A DNA stretch of 36,843 bases, taken from assembly GCA_024228355.1 (NCBI GenBank), contig JAAETN010000488.1, positions 1 to 36,843 of the forward strand. The letters are read 5' to 3'. Below are positions 26,781 through 34,531 of this stretch, piece after piece (positions within the stretch are counted from its first letter, which is position 1; every line of letters begins with the position of its first letter). The DNA comes from Maribacter sp. (GTDB taxonomy: Bacteria > Bacteroidota > Bacteroidia > Flavobacteriales > Flavobacteriaceae). Below the pieces are notes generated by a model that was not told where the DNA came from, made no database searches, and saw nothing but the letters and a program-made list of their open reading frames with translations. Made by a program: the position numbers and the translations under genes.

Positions 26781-27134
26781 ATGTGGATGAAAAAGGCTAT
26801 TTCTATTTTATGTTTTGTTATGCTAGTATGTTCTTATGGTCATGCTCAAGAGAACAATATAGATAGAAACATGCAGGTTGAAACTTCGACAATTCAGAAA
26901 GTAAAAGTATTTCCCAACCCGGCAACCAATGTGGTAAATATTCTCGGATTAATAAACTGCGATAAAGCCGATATCTTGATTTCAGATGTTTATGGGAATG
27001 TGATGTTAAAGCATCATTGGAGAATAAAAAACAATGCACTGAACATTCCTATAGTCACTCTCGATACAGGAATTTATATAGTAACAATTCGCTCCCAAGA
27101 GCAGAATATTCAAACCAAGTTTTATAAAAAATAA
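26781..27134 (+). CDS. Minimal type IX secretion substrate: signal peptide plus type A sorting domain
   Basis: A 117-residue protein. A signal peptide (AISILCFVMLVCSYGHAQ) is followed by about 18 polar residues and then directly by a type A sorting domain of the type IX secretion system (KVKVFPNPATNVVNILGL, DVYGNVM, TLDTGIYIVTIRS and a basic end, FYKK). The family's sorting domain is normally the last 70-80 residues of a much larger secreted protein; here there is no cargo domain. The second Met, two codons in (26787, MKKA), is an equally good start. It may be a real small surface protein, a decoy or assembly factor, or the remnant of a larger gene. It is monocistronic and ends in a perfect terminator. 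Confidence 0.8.
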   Translation: MWMKKAISILCFVMLVCSYGHAQENNIDRNMQVETSTIQKVKVFPNPATNVVNILGLINCDKADILISDVYGNVMLKHHWRIKNNALNIPIVTLDTGIYIVTIRSQEQNIQTKFYKK

Positions 27135-27164
27135 AAAGCCTTGACGTCACGTTCAAGGCTTTTT
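27133..27164. terminator. Bidirectional rho-independent terminator
   Basis: AAAAAGCCTTGA and TCAAGGCTTTTT form a perfect 12-bp inverted repeat around an 8-nt loop. The A run on one side and T run on the other allow it to terminate both the type IX substrate gene (plus) and the convergent lipoprotein gene (minus, ending at 27183). Confidence 0.9.
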
Positions 27165-27182
27165 AAGAATATTATCAAAATC

Positions 27183-27683
27183 CTATCTTTTTATAAAAAT
27201 CAACTCTCCACTGTCGTTAAAGTTTGGTATATCCAAATCTGCGGCATCAACGGTCATCATATCCTTATCAATAGTGACATTAACGGACACAGTTTCGCCA
27301 TCACCATCCAAAATAGTCAAAACCTTACCATCAAACGTGTAAGTGCTTGCTTCATTGTCGCTTTCTGTTGGGCAAGGAATCTCCAATCCAGTGCCAGAGG
27401 AATTCACACTAATCTCAACATAATTTGAAGAATTGGAAGCAGTAACGGTCATATCACTATTAAAAGTAAAAGAAAGAATATAACAGTCCTTTGCCGTCAA
27501 AAAGTTGAGGATGTCCCTCGCATTCTTTGCATCATCGCTAGCTGTTTCATTGTTGATCATCAACTCTGTTACATCCCAAGTTCCAATAATTGAGCTTGCA
27601 TCAACTACATCTACCACCTTATCCGATGAACAAGAAAAGATTAAAAAAGTGACCAATATATATAATAATGAATATCGTTTCAT
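27183..27683 (-). CDS. Lipocalin-like lipoprotein of unknown function
   Basis: A 166-residue protein with a lipoprotein signal (LLYILVTFLIFSCSS, lipidated Cys18) followed by a beta-rich domain beginning IIGTWDVTELMIN. This GxW pattern near the start is typical of lipocalin-like domains common in flavobacterial lipoproteins. Two cysteines in the mature part (KDCYIL and IPCPTE) could form a disulfide. No catalytic residues can be named. It sits between a terminator and the DUF5916 genes, with no clear shared function. Confidence 0.75.
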   Translation of the reverse strand: MKRYSLLYILVTFLIFSCSSDKVVDVVDASSIIGTWDVTELMINNETASDDAKNARDILNFLTAKDCYILSFTFNSDMTVTASNSSNYVEISVNSSGTGLEIPCPTESDNEASTYTFDGKVLTILDGDGETVSVNVTIDKDMMTVDAADLDIPNFNDSGELIFIKR

Positions 27684-27760
27684 GATTTTTAAGTTTTGTC
27701 AGTTTGTCAAGGGCAAAACGTAAAAACGGGCAATTTATTATAGAAAAACAGTGTTGAAAA

Positions 27761-30391
27761 CTACAAAACAAAGCGATATGTCGCTTTTATCAAAAAAGTG
27801 TTGTCCATTTTTTGATTCAATATTTGAGCGTCTAAATTACTGCCCAGAGAATCCATAGGGTCACCAAATCCAGTAACTCCCTGGGACCAAACCAAAAATA
27901 TTTCAGACCCGGGTATATATTCCCATCTAACCACCAAATTAGACCTAAACTGCACAAACGAAAAGTCAGGATCCGCTATTTCGTAATCGGTATTACCATC
28001 CAAATTTTCGTCTACAAAATACGACCCTGTATTATTAGTTCTTGATAATTGGTTCTCGTCAAACAAGGTTACCCTTCGATCAAGCTTTTCGGCTATTGGA
28101 TCATTCACAAAATTAAAATCAGTGTAAGTACCTCTCGAAATAAAAGGCTCACCATAAAACTGTATTGATAAATCAGGATTTAGGCTATAATTAAAGCGAA
28201 CGGATGTACTAAATGTTCTTTGGTCAATATTCCCTGTTATATAGCGAGGAGTTCCATTAAAATCCAACTCATCAACATATTGGGTTTTATTCGGATTTTC
28301 TTCATACTCCGTAGAAACGGATAAACTAAACGCATCAAAAGGTTGGTATCTAAAACGCAATACATAACGTTGTAGTGAAAAATTATTTTCTGCTGCTTGA
28401 CTGTTTATATACCCAAGCGTGAAATTAAACTTTTTACGTTGGTCCGATCCAAAAAACAAGTACCCAAAATTCTCATCTGACCATCGCCAACGAGGACCAC
28501 CCCTTAAAACCGTATTTGAGAAAATACGTGGTTTATGGGCACCGCCCAATTCTGTCCACCAATTGTTCTTATAATTAATAAATCCTTCAAACTGGTATTG
28601 AACACGATTATAATTACCCTCAAAATCATAAGTTGTCTGCTGTTCCAATTCCAATCGTATTCTTCTGTAAAAATTAGTAGGTTTCAAAAATAATCGCTGT
28701 ACTTCAGCATATTGCTTTATCTCATCGGCTTGTCGTAAAAATCCAACGTCATTTAATTCCAATTCAGGGGAACGCCATATTACCCCACCTTCATATCGCC
28801 AATTACCACCACCTGCCTTACCAACTTCCAACTTGCCACCAGTCCCTGTCATTGAGGTTTGACTTGGATCAACCTCAACATGATCTGCATCTACACGTTG
28901 AAACAAATGGGTAATGCTTTTCTGAACGTTTTCAATTGCTTCTTCACTTCCAACAATATGACTTGCTACGATATTACCTTCAAGGTAATATTTGCGATTT
29001 TTCCAGTTGTGCCTAAAGTCAAATCCACCCGTATAGGCAGCTTCTCGTAAATAATTTAAATTTGATTCAAGCTTTCTATTGGTTGCAGTGAAAATTCCAC
29101 CGATGTAGGAGTTACGATTATTAAAATCTTTCTGAGCCCTACCTACAAGGTAATTGGTCAAAGGTTCAACCAGCTCTTCCCTTCGCTCTCCATTTGCATC
29201 TACATCTGCATACATTTTCCCAGTTACACTTTCCAATAATCCCAAGGACCATCCCTTTTTTGTTTTACCTGAAAATTTGGCTGCTCCCAAAATGGTCGTA
29301 TTCGTGGGTTGATCTGCAAACTCACCATCGATCAAATCAGGACTTCCTTGTGGACTACGCCCGATGCGACGACTATAGAATACATTATCATTCCGATCTG
29401 CGAACTCATAATCGAAAATATTCTTGTTCTCCACAAAAAAAGGCCGTCTTTCCTCAAAGAAAATCTGAAACCCATCAAGGGCTATAGCTCCGGGATCCGC
29501 TTCAACTTGCCCAAAGTCAGGATTCATGGTTAAATCAAGTGTAAGGTCATTGGTAATACCGATCTTGGCATCCAACCCTCCGTTCAATATAAAATCCGAT
29601 CCATCCCGGAAAGGGTTGCCACTTTCTTTGGGATATGTTTCCAACTGGTTTACCATAAATGGCTGAATCTCCAATTGTTTTTGCGGTTGAATGTCCATCA
29701 AACCCCTAAGTTCACCAAACTCACTAACCATACCCGAGGCATCTTGTGGTAGACGTTGCCAAACAGACCATTCATCTTCCCTAAATACCATTCGAGAACA
29801 TTCCAGACCCCAGATCTGTTCCTTGGATTTTCCGAATTTTAATTGGCTAAAAGGTATTTTCATCTCTGCTGTCCATCCTTCATCGTCCAAATTAGATGCA
29901 GTATACCAAATTGGATTCCAGCTATCGTCGAAATTATTGCCATTTTCAGTGGCAAATTCATCGACTTTGACACCAGCGGCAGTAACAATAAATACAAAAG
30001 CGTTTTGTTTATCATTGTAACTATCTATTAAAATGGCTACTCCGTCCCCAACAAAATTATCTCTCCTAGACAATCTTTTTTCAATCTTATCAGGCTCAGT
30101 ATCATAACAACGGAAAGCCACATAGAGGAATTTCTTATCGTAAACAATTTTGAATTTGGTCGGTTGACTAGGTGGGGTATTTTCATCTGGTTCCCATTCA
30201 ATAAAATCCCCTTCCCATTTGGCAAGTTTCCAACCTTCATCGTCCAGGATGCCATCTATGCCAATAGCATTCTCACCGCTCAAAGGAACGGCGGTGTAAG
30301 TACGCTTTGGAACAACAATTGTAGAATCCTGTGCAAATAAGAAATGTTGCGAGAGTAAAAATGAGAAGAGTGTGAGAAATGCAATTCTCAT
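27761..30391 (-). CDS. DUF5916 protein with N-terminal CBM9-like domain, paralogue 1
   Basis: An exported protein of about 876 residues from the ATG at 30391. The frame is open to 30457, but the added 22 residues precede an obvious signal peptide (RIAFLTLFSFLLSQHFLFAQ). After the signal comes a CBM9-like sugar-binding-type domain (about residues 45-220; GIDGILDDEGWKLAKWEGDF, RLSRRDNFVGDGVAILIDSY, WTAEMKIPFSQLKFG), then the DUF5916 region. This region has alternating polar/hydrophobic strands to a C-terminal KATYRFVL, which looks like an outer-membrane beta-barrel ending. Substrate and role are unknown. It is a tandem paralogue of the next gene, 117 bp away, in the same orientation. Confidence 0.85.
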   Translation of the reverse strand: MRIAFLTLFSFLLSQHFLFAQDSTIVVPKRTYTAVPLSGENAIGIDGILDDEGWKLAKWEGDFIEWEPDENTPPSQPTKFKIVYDKKFLYVAFRCYDTEPDKIEKRLSRRDNFVGDGVAILIDSYNDKQNAFVFIVTAAGVKVDEFATENGNNFDDSWNPIWYTASNLDDEGWTAEMKIPFSQLKFGKSKEQIWGLECSRMVFREDEWSVWQRLPQDASGMVSEFGELRGLMDIQPQKQLEIQPFMVNQLETYPKESGNPFRDGSDFILNGGLDAKIGITNDLTLDLTMNPDFGQVEADPGAIALDGFQIFFEERRPFFVENKNIFDYEFADRNDNVFYSRRIGRSPQGSPDLIDGEFADQPTNTTILGAAKFSGKTKKGWSLGLLESVTGKMYADVDANGERREELVEPLTNYLVGRAQKDFNNRNSYIGGIFTATNRKLESNLNYLREAAYTGGFDFRHNWKNRKYYLEGNIVASHIVGSEEAIENVQKSITHLFQRVDADHVEVDPSQTSMTGTGGKLEVGKAGGGNWRYEGGVIWRSPELELNDVGFLRQADEIKQYAEVQRLFLKPTNFYRRIRLELEQQTTYDFEGNYNRVQYQFEGFINYKNNWWTELGGAHKPRIFSNTVLRGGPRWRWSDENFGYLFFGSDQRKKFNFTLGYINSQAAENNFSLQRYVLRFRYQPFDAFSLSVSTEYEENPNKTQYVDELDFNGTPRYITGNIDQRTFSTSVRFNYSLNPDLSIQFYGEPFISRGTYTDFNFVNDPIAEKLDRRVTLFDENQLSRTNNTGSYFVDENLDGNTDYEIADPDFSFVQFRSNLVVRWEYIPGSEIFLVWSQGVTGFGDPMDSLGSNLDAQILNQKMDNTFLIKATYRFVL

Positions 30392-30469
30392 AATTAGTGA
30401 AGGCTTTTGGTCTGCTATTTTCTCCAAAAGTAACTCTGCAGTCACAATTTCTTTCAATTTTAAATAATT

Positions 30470-30491
30470 TTTAACAGCCTTTTCTGTTAAA
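30470..30491 (-). other. Hairpin between the DUF5916 paralogues
   Basis: TTTAACAG and CTGTTAAA form a perfect 8-bp stem around a 6-nt loop in the intergenic gap. It is not followed by a proper U run on the minus strand, so it may be a weak terminator or an mRNA-stabilising structure that separates expression of the two genes. Confidence 0.4.
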
Positions 30492-30508
30492 TTTTCAATC
30501 TTTTTATA

Positions 30509-33160
30509 TCATAGGATAAAACGATACGTCGCTTTTATCAAAAAAATATTCTGCGGCTTTTCATTATTAAAAATATTATCCTGCAGATCATTAAAAAGGC
30601 CTTCTTGAGGATTACCTGATTGTGATAAATCTTGTGACCAAACCAAATAAATTTCGGAACCTGGTGTATACTCCCATCTTACTACCAGATTAGAGCGAAA
30701 TTGTACAAAAGAAAAGTCGGGATTATCAAAACTAAAGTCAATAGTACCATCCAAGTCATCATCAATTTCATAAACATCATTCGCCAAAGAAATCTGATTG
30801 CCTAAAAATGGTGATATCCTATTGTTGAATTCCTTTGCCATTGGATCGGTGACTTCCTTAAAATCGGAATAGCGACCCCTTGAAATAAAAGGTTGGCCCC
30901 AATATTGAATTGTTAAGTTGGGGTTTATTGTATAATTAAGACGGAACGACATACTCAAAGTCCTTTGATCAACCGTACCATTAAGATATCTGGTTTCCCC
31001 GTTCACTTCCAAATTATCGATGTACTGTAGTTTATCTCTATTAATGCTATATTCTGGTGAAGCTGATATTCGAAGTGAATTGATAGGTTGATAGGTTAAT
31101 CTGAATTCAGCATTGTATGAACTGTTTGAATCATCTACGGCCTTATTACCATTGTGGAAGAAATTGAACCTCAATTTTTTTCGTCGATCCATACTAATAC
31201 CGTTCCAAAAACTAAAGCCTGCGGATTGTTTTAATCTTGGCCCACCTCTTAATGCAAAATTGGAATACGAAATAGGCTCATAGTTAAAACCAAGGTTTGT
31301 GAACCAATTATTTTTCCAATTCTGCCATGAATTTGTATTGAACATAAGACTGTTATGGTTACCCCCAAAGTCCCAAGCACTCCAGTGGTTATAATTGATT
31401 CCTACCTTTCTAAAGGTATTATCAGGTTTCAAGGTTTGATACCCTATCCAGGTATAATGTCGAATGTCATCTGCCCGCCTTTGAAACCCTATGTCATTTA
31501 TTTCCAATTCGGGCGAGCGCCAGGTTGCGCCAGATTCAAATTTCCAATGACCATTTCCAATTTTCCCCAATTGAATATTACCTCCTGTCCCTGAAAGGGA
31601 AGTTCGGTTTAGATCAACATCAACATGATCGGCCCCAACTCTTTGAAATAAATGTGTTATGGATTCTTGCGTATTCTGAATGGCTTCCGTACTACCTTTT
31701 ACATGACTCCATATAATATTGCCCCCCAAATACCAGTCACGATCATTCCATTGGTGCTTAAAATCAATTCCACCCGTAAATGCAGATGTATGAAGAAAAT
31801 CTAGCTGTTGTGTTAGATTATCCCTGTTAGTGGCCGTAAAAATACCTCCAATAAATGTATTTCGGTCATTGAAATCTTTTTGCAATCTTCCAACAAAATA
31901 ATTGGTCAATGGTTCAACAATTTCCTTTCTACGCTGCCCATTATTATCTATAGTGGCGTATTTTTTAGCGGTCACACTTTCCAATACTCCAATTGACCAA
32001 CCATCCTTCGTTTTTCCACTAAACTTGGCAGCACCGATAATATTGGTGTTTTCTGGTTGATCTACAAACTCTTCGTCAGTTGTATCTGGAAATCCTTGAG
32101 GACCACGCCCAATACGCCTTGAATAGAATAGATTATCGGACCCAAAGGTATTGCCTGCCTCTGAAGAAGAAATTCTATAATCAAAAATGTTCTTATTCTC
32201 AACAAAGAAAGGTCTTTGTTCTTTAAAGAAAATCTGAAATCCATCCAATGCAATTGCAGACGGATCAGCCTCAACCTGACCAAAATCTGGATTGATGGTT
32301 AAATCCATAGTTAAATCATTGGTTATGCCAATTTTGGCATCCAACCCACCTGTCAGTTGCCCATCACTTCCATCACTAAAAGGGTTGCCATCTTCAGCTT
32401 CATAGGTTTTTATACTCCCAACAGTATATGGCTGAATCTCCATTTGTTTTTGCGGCTCCAAGTTGAACAATCCGTGTAACTCACCAAATTCACTAATAAA
32501 ACCAGGGGTATCTACAGGCAATCTCTGCCATACAGATCTTTCTTCTTCCCTGAAATGTCTTCGCATCACTTCCAATCCCCATACCTGTTCTTCAGATTTG
32601 CCAAACTTTAATTGACTTAACGGAATTTTCATCTCTGCTGTCCAACCTTCAGCATCAATATTGGTTTTGGTATACCAAATGGGATTCCAGCTTTCATCTT
32701 CATTAGCACCATTATTGGTTTCGAATACATCTCCTTTTACCCCTGCTGCTGAAACGATGAATCCAAAAGCAGTTCGCTTATCATAATAACTATCAATAAA
32801 TACGCCGACCCAATCCCCATCAAAAGTATCCCTTCTTGAAAGACGTTTGACTATTTTATCCGGCAAACTGTCTAAGCATTGTATTCCTATATATATGTTC
32901 TTATTATCATAAGTGATTTTAAATCGTGTTTGATTACTAGGTGGTGTATTCTCATCAGGTCTACTTTCGATAAAATCATTTTCCCACTCAACGACATTCC
33001 AAGCCGCCTCATCCATTAGACCATCAATAACGGGTAGCTCACCACTGGTTAATGCTTTTGTGGTATATATTCTTTTAGGAACAACGGTAGTTGAATCCTG
33101 GGCATAGGAAGACGCTTGAACAATGAAAATTGCGCAAAAAAATAGAAGGCTGGCTCTCAT
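30509..33160 (-). CDS. DUF5916 protein with N-terminal CBM9-like domain, paralogue 2
   Basis: An 883-residue exported protein with signal peptide (SLLFFCAIFIVQASSYAQ), a CBM9-like domain (about residues 40-220; PVIDGLMDEAAWNVVEWEND, RLSRRDTFDGDWVGVFIDSY) and the DUF5916 barrel-like region ending KATYRFIL. It aligns with paralogue 1 along its whole length without large gaps. The main difference is an insertion near FDYRISSSEAGNTFGSDNLF. Both keep the segments DFGQVEADPSAIALDGFQIF or its equivalent, followed by the RPFFVENKNIFDY motif. A tandem duplication followed by divergence explains the pair. It is the upstream gene, and its promoter is not clear. Confidence 0.87.
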   Translation of the reverse strand: MRASLLFFCAIFIVQASSYAQDSTTVVPKRIYTTKALTSGELPVIDGLMDEAAWNVVEWENDFIESRPDENTPPSNQTRFKITYDNKNIYIGIQCLDSLPDKIVKRLSRRDTFDGDWVGVFIDSYYDKRTAFGFIVSAAGVKGDVFETNNGANEDESWNPIWYTKTNIDAEGWTAEMKIPLSQLKFGKSEEQVWGLEVMRRHFREEERSVWQRLPVDTPGFISEFGELHGLFNLEPQKQMEIQPYTVGSIKTYEAEDGNPFSDGSDGQLTGGLDAKIGITNDLTMDLTINPDFGQVEADPSAIALDGFQIFFKEQRPFFVENKNIFDYRISSSEAGNTFGSDNLFYSRRIGRGPQGFPDTTDEEFVDQPENTNIIGAAKFSGKTKDGWSIGVLESVTAKKYATIDNNGQRRKEIVEPLTNYFVGRLQKDFNDRNTFIGGIFTATNRDNLTQQLDFLHTSAFTGGIDFKHQWNDRDWYLGGNIIWSHVKGSTEAIQNTQESITHLFQRVGADHVDVDLNRTSLSGTGGNIQLGKIGNGHWKFESGATWRSPELEINDIGFQRRADDIRHYTWIGYQTLKPDNTFRKVGINYNHWSAWDFGGNHNSLMFNTNSWQNWKNNWFTNLGFNYEPISYSNFALRGGPRLKQSAGFSFWNGISMDRRKKLRFNFFHNGNKAVDDSNSSYNAEFRLTYQPINSLRISASPEYSINRDKLQYIDNLEVNGETRYLNGTVDQRTLSMSFRLNYTINPNLTIQYWGQPFISRGRYSDFKEVTDPMAKEFNNRISPFLGNQISLANDVYEIDDDLDGTIDFSFDNPDFSFVQFRSNLVVRWEYTPGSEIYLVWSQDLSQSGNPQEGLFNDLQDNIFNNEKPQNIFLIKATYRFIL

Positions 33161-33340
33161 CGATGATGGCTGTATGATTGATGTCCTATTAAAGACTAAT
33201 GGCCAAATAAAACGTTACAGTCCTATGATATTTTTAAGGTTTTTTTAACAAAACCCGAGGTATTCATTACGAATGAAATTGAAACTAAAATGATACTTTA
33301 ACATGTTTTTTGAGCCAAAAAAATAATCAGATACAGGCAT

Positions 33341-33370
33341 TTGTATTTCTATATAATAATTGTACATTTG
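33341..33370 (+). promoter_or_regulatory. Promoter of rplM-rpsI
   Basis: -33 TTG (33341-33343, within ATTTG), a 19-bp spacer and -7 TACATTTG (33363-33370) match the Bacteroidota consensus. Predicted start of transcription near 33377, about 40 nt before the GTG start of rplM. The promoter lies inside the longer open frame, so an ATG start at 33310 is not possible for this transcript. Confidence 0.8.
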
Positions 33371-33417
33371 CACCCCGTTTAACAGGATTGAAGTATTTAA
33401 ATAATAAAAATATTAGT

Positions 33418-33873
33418 GTGGACACATTAAGCTACAAGACTATTTCTGCCAATAAGGCCACGGTAAACAAGCAGTGGTTATTGGTTGATGCCGAAGGAGA
33501 GGCTTTAGGCCGTTTGGCCTCTAAAGTTGCTAAATTACTTAGAGGCAAACATAAACCTAATTTTACTCCACATGTTGATTGCGGAGATAACGTTGTTATC
33601 ATCAATGCGGAAAAAATCACCTTATCAGGGAATAAGTGGGATAGCAAGACGTATAGCCGTTATACTGGTTACCCAGGTGGTCAGCGTATAACTACTGTAA
33701 AACAAGTGTTGGACAAAAATCCAGGTAGAATAGTAGAAAAGGCCGTTAAAGGCATGCTTCCAAAAAATAGGTTAGGTGCAGATCTTTTCAGAAACCTCAA
33801 GGTTTACGTAGGGCCAGATCATAATCAAGAAGCTCAAAAACCAACTGCAATAAATTTAAACGACCTTAAATAA
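33418..33873 (+). CDS. rplM: 50S ribosomal protein L13
   Basis: Large-subunit ribosomal protein uL13. From the GTG at 33418 the product is 151 residues and begins (M)DTLSYKTISANKATVNK, the expected N-terminus for flavobacterial L13. Family segments follow: QWLLVDAEGEALGRLASK, GKHKPNFTPHVDCGDNVVII, YTGYPGG and KGMLPKNRLG. The in-frame ATG at 33310 is rejected because it lies upstream of the promoter and would add 36 unrelated residues. The stop TAA overlaps the rpsI ATG by one base, so the two genes are translationally coupled. Confidence 0.95.
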   Translation: MDTLSYKTISANKATVNKQWLLVDAEGEALGRLASKVAKLLRGKHKPNFTPHVDCGDNVVIINAEKITLSGNKWDSKTYSRYTGYPGGQRITTVKQVLDKNPGRIVEKAVKGMLPKNRLGADLFRNLKVYVGPDHNQEAQKPTAINLNDLK

Positions 33874-34259
33874 TGGAAGTAATTCACAAAATTGGTAGAA
33901 GAAAAACAGCAGTAGCCCGTGTTTATCTTTCAGATGGTAAAGGAAAAATTAGTGTTAATGATAGGGATTTAAACAACTATTTCCCTACAGCGACACTTCA
34001 ATACAAAGTAAAGCAAGCATTTGCATTAACCAATACCGAGGACAATTATGACGTTAAGGTCAAAGTTTATGGTGGCGGTATTACTGGTCAGGCTGAGGCT
34101 ATCAGATTAGCACTTTCAAGAGCATTGTGCGAAGTTGATGAAGAAAATAGAACAGCGCTTAAGCCTGAAGGCCTGTTGACCAGAGATCCAAGAATGGTTG
34201 AACGTAAGAAATTCGGACAGAAGAAAGCTCGTAAGAAATTCCAGTTCTCTAAACGTTAA
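33873..34259 (+). CDS. rpsI: 30S ribosomal protein S9
   Basis: Small-subunit ribosomal protein uS9, 128 residues. It has the characteristic IGRRKTAVARVYLSDGKGKI start, VYGGGITGQAEAIRLALSRA, and the highly basic C-terminal tail KKARKKFQFSKR that reaches the P-site tRNA. It overlaps rplM by one base. The order rplM-rpsI-rpsB-tsf is common in Bacteroidota. Confidence 0.98.
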   Translation: MEVIHKIGRRKTAVARVYLSDGKGKISVNDRDLNNYFPTATLQYKVKQAFALTNTEDNYDVKVKVYGGGITGQAEAIRLALSRALCEVDEENRTALKPEGLLTRDPRMVERKKFGQKKARKKFQFSKR

Positions 34260-34267
34260 TAATTTTG
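34260..34267 (+). promoter_or_regulatory. Candidate rpsB promoter, -7 box
   Basis: TAATTTTG, a full match to TAnnTTTG, lies immediately after the rpsI stop. TTC takes the place of TTG at the expected -33 position. It is the only TTTG in the intergenic interval. If used it gives a leader of about 255 nt before rpsB. Confidence 0.4.
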
Positions 34268-34531
34268 CTATCCCAGGAGTTATTGGGATTCAGCATCTAT
34301 TCATAATTAAACATATACTGAAACGAGTTCGGTATAAAAATTGTTCATTGAAAGTCTCGTAAAGAGACAATTAAAAAATCCCGATTTCCATTTCCAATGG
34401 AAAAATATAGATTAATCTCATTTATCAATATTAGGGTAAATTAGTTTAGCATCTAAATGCTTGAGGCTCCACGCCATTAGAGTGGTACCACTCAAACATT
34501 GCTAATTCAAAAGAACGTAAACTAAATTTAA
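34268..34531 (+). promoter_or_regulatory. Long structured leader of rpsB, possible ribosomal-protein autoregulatory RNA
   Basis: 264 non-coding bases with several hairpins. They are ATCCCA/TGGGAT (34270-34289), GTCTC/GAGAC (around 34354-34370), TTTCCATT/AATGGAAA with a 3-nt loop (34385-34403), and a distal element (about 34461-34495) with an outer TTGAG/CTCAA pairing, an inner CCAC/GTGG pairing and a 14-bp palindrome GAGTGGTACCACTC (34480-34493). None ends in a U run, so read-through or control of translation fits better than termination. Feedback control by S2 is an inference from position. Confidence 0.45.

Noticed and set aside
33310-33417. N-terminal extension of L13
   Set aside because: Contains the promoter, and the residues do not belong to the family; the GTG at 33418 is the start.
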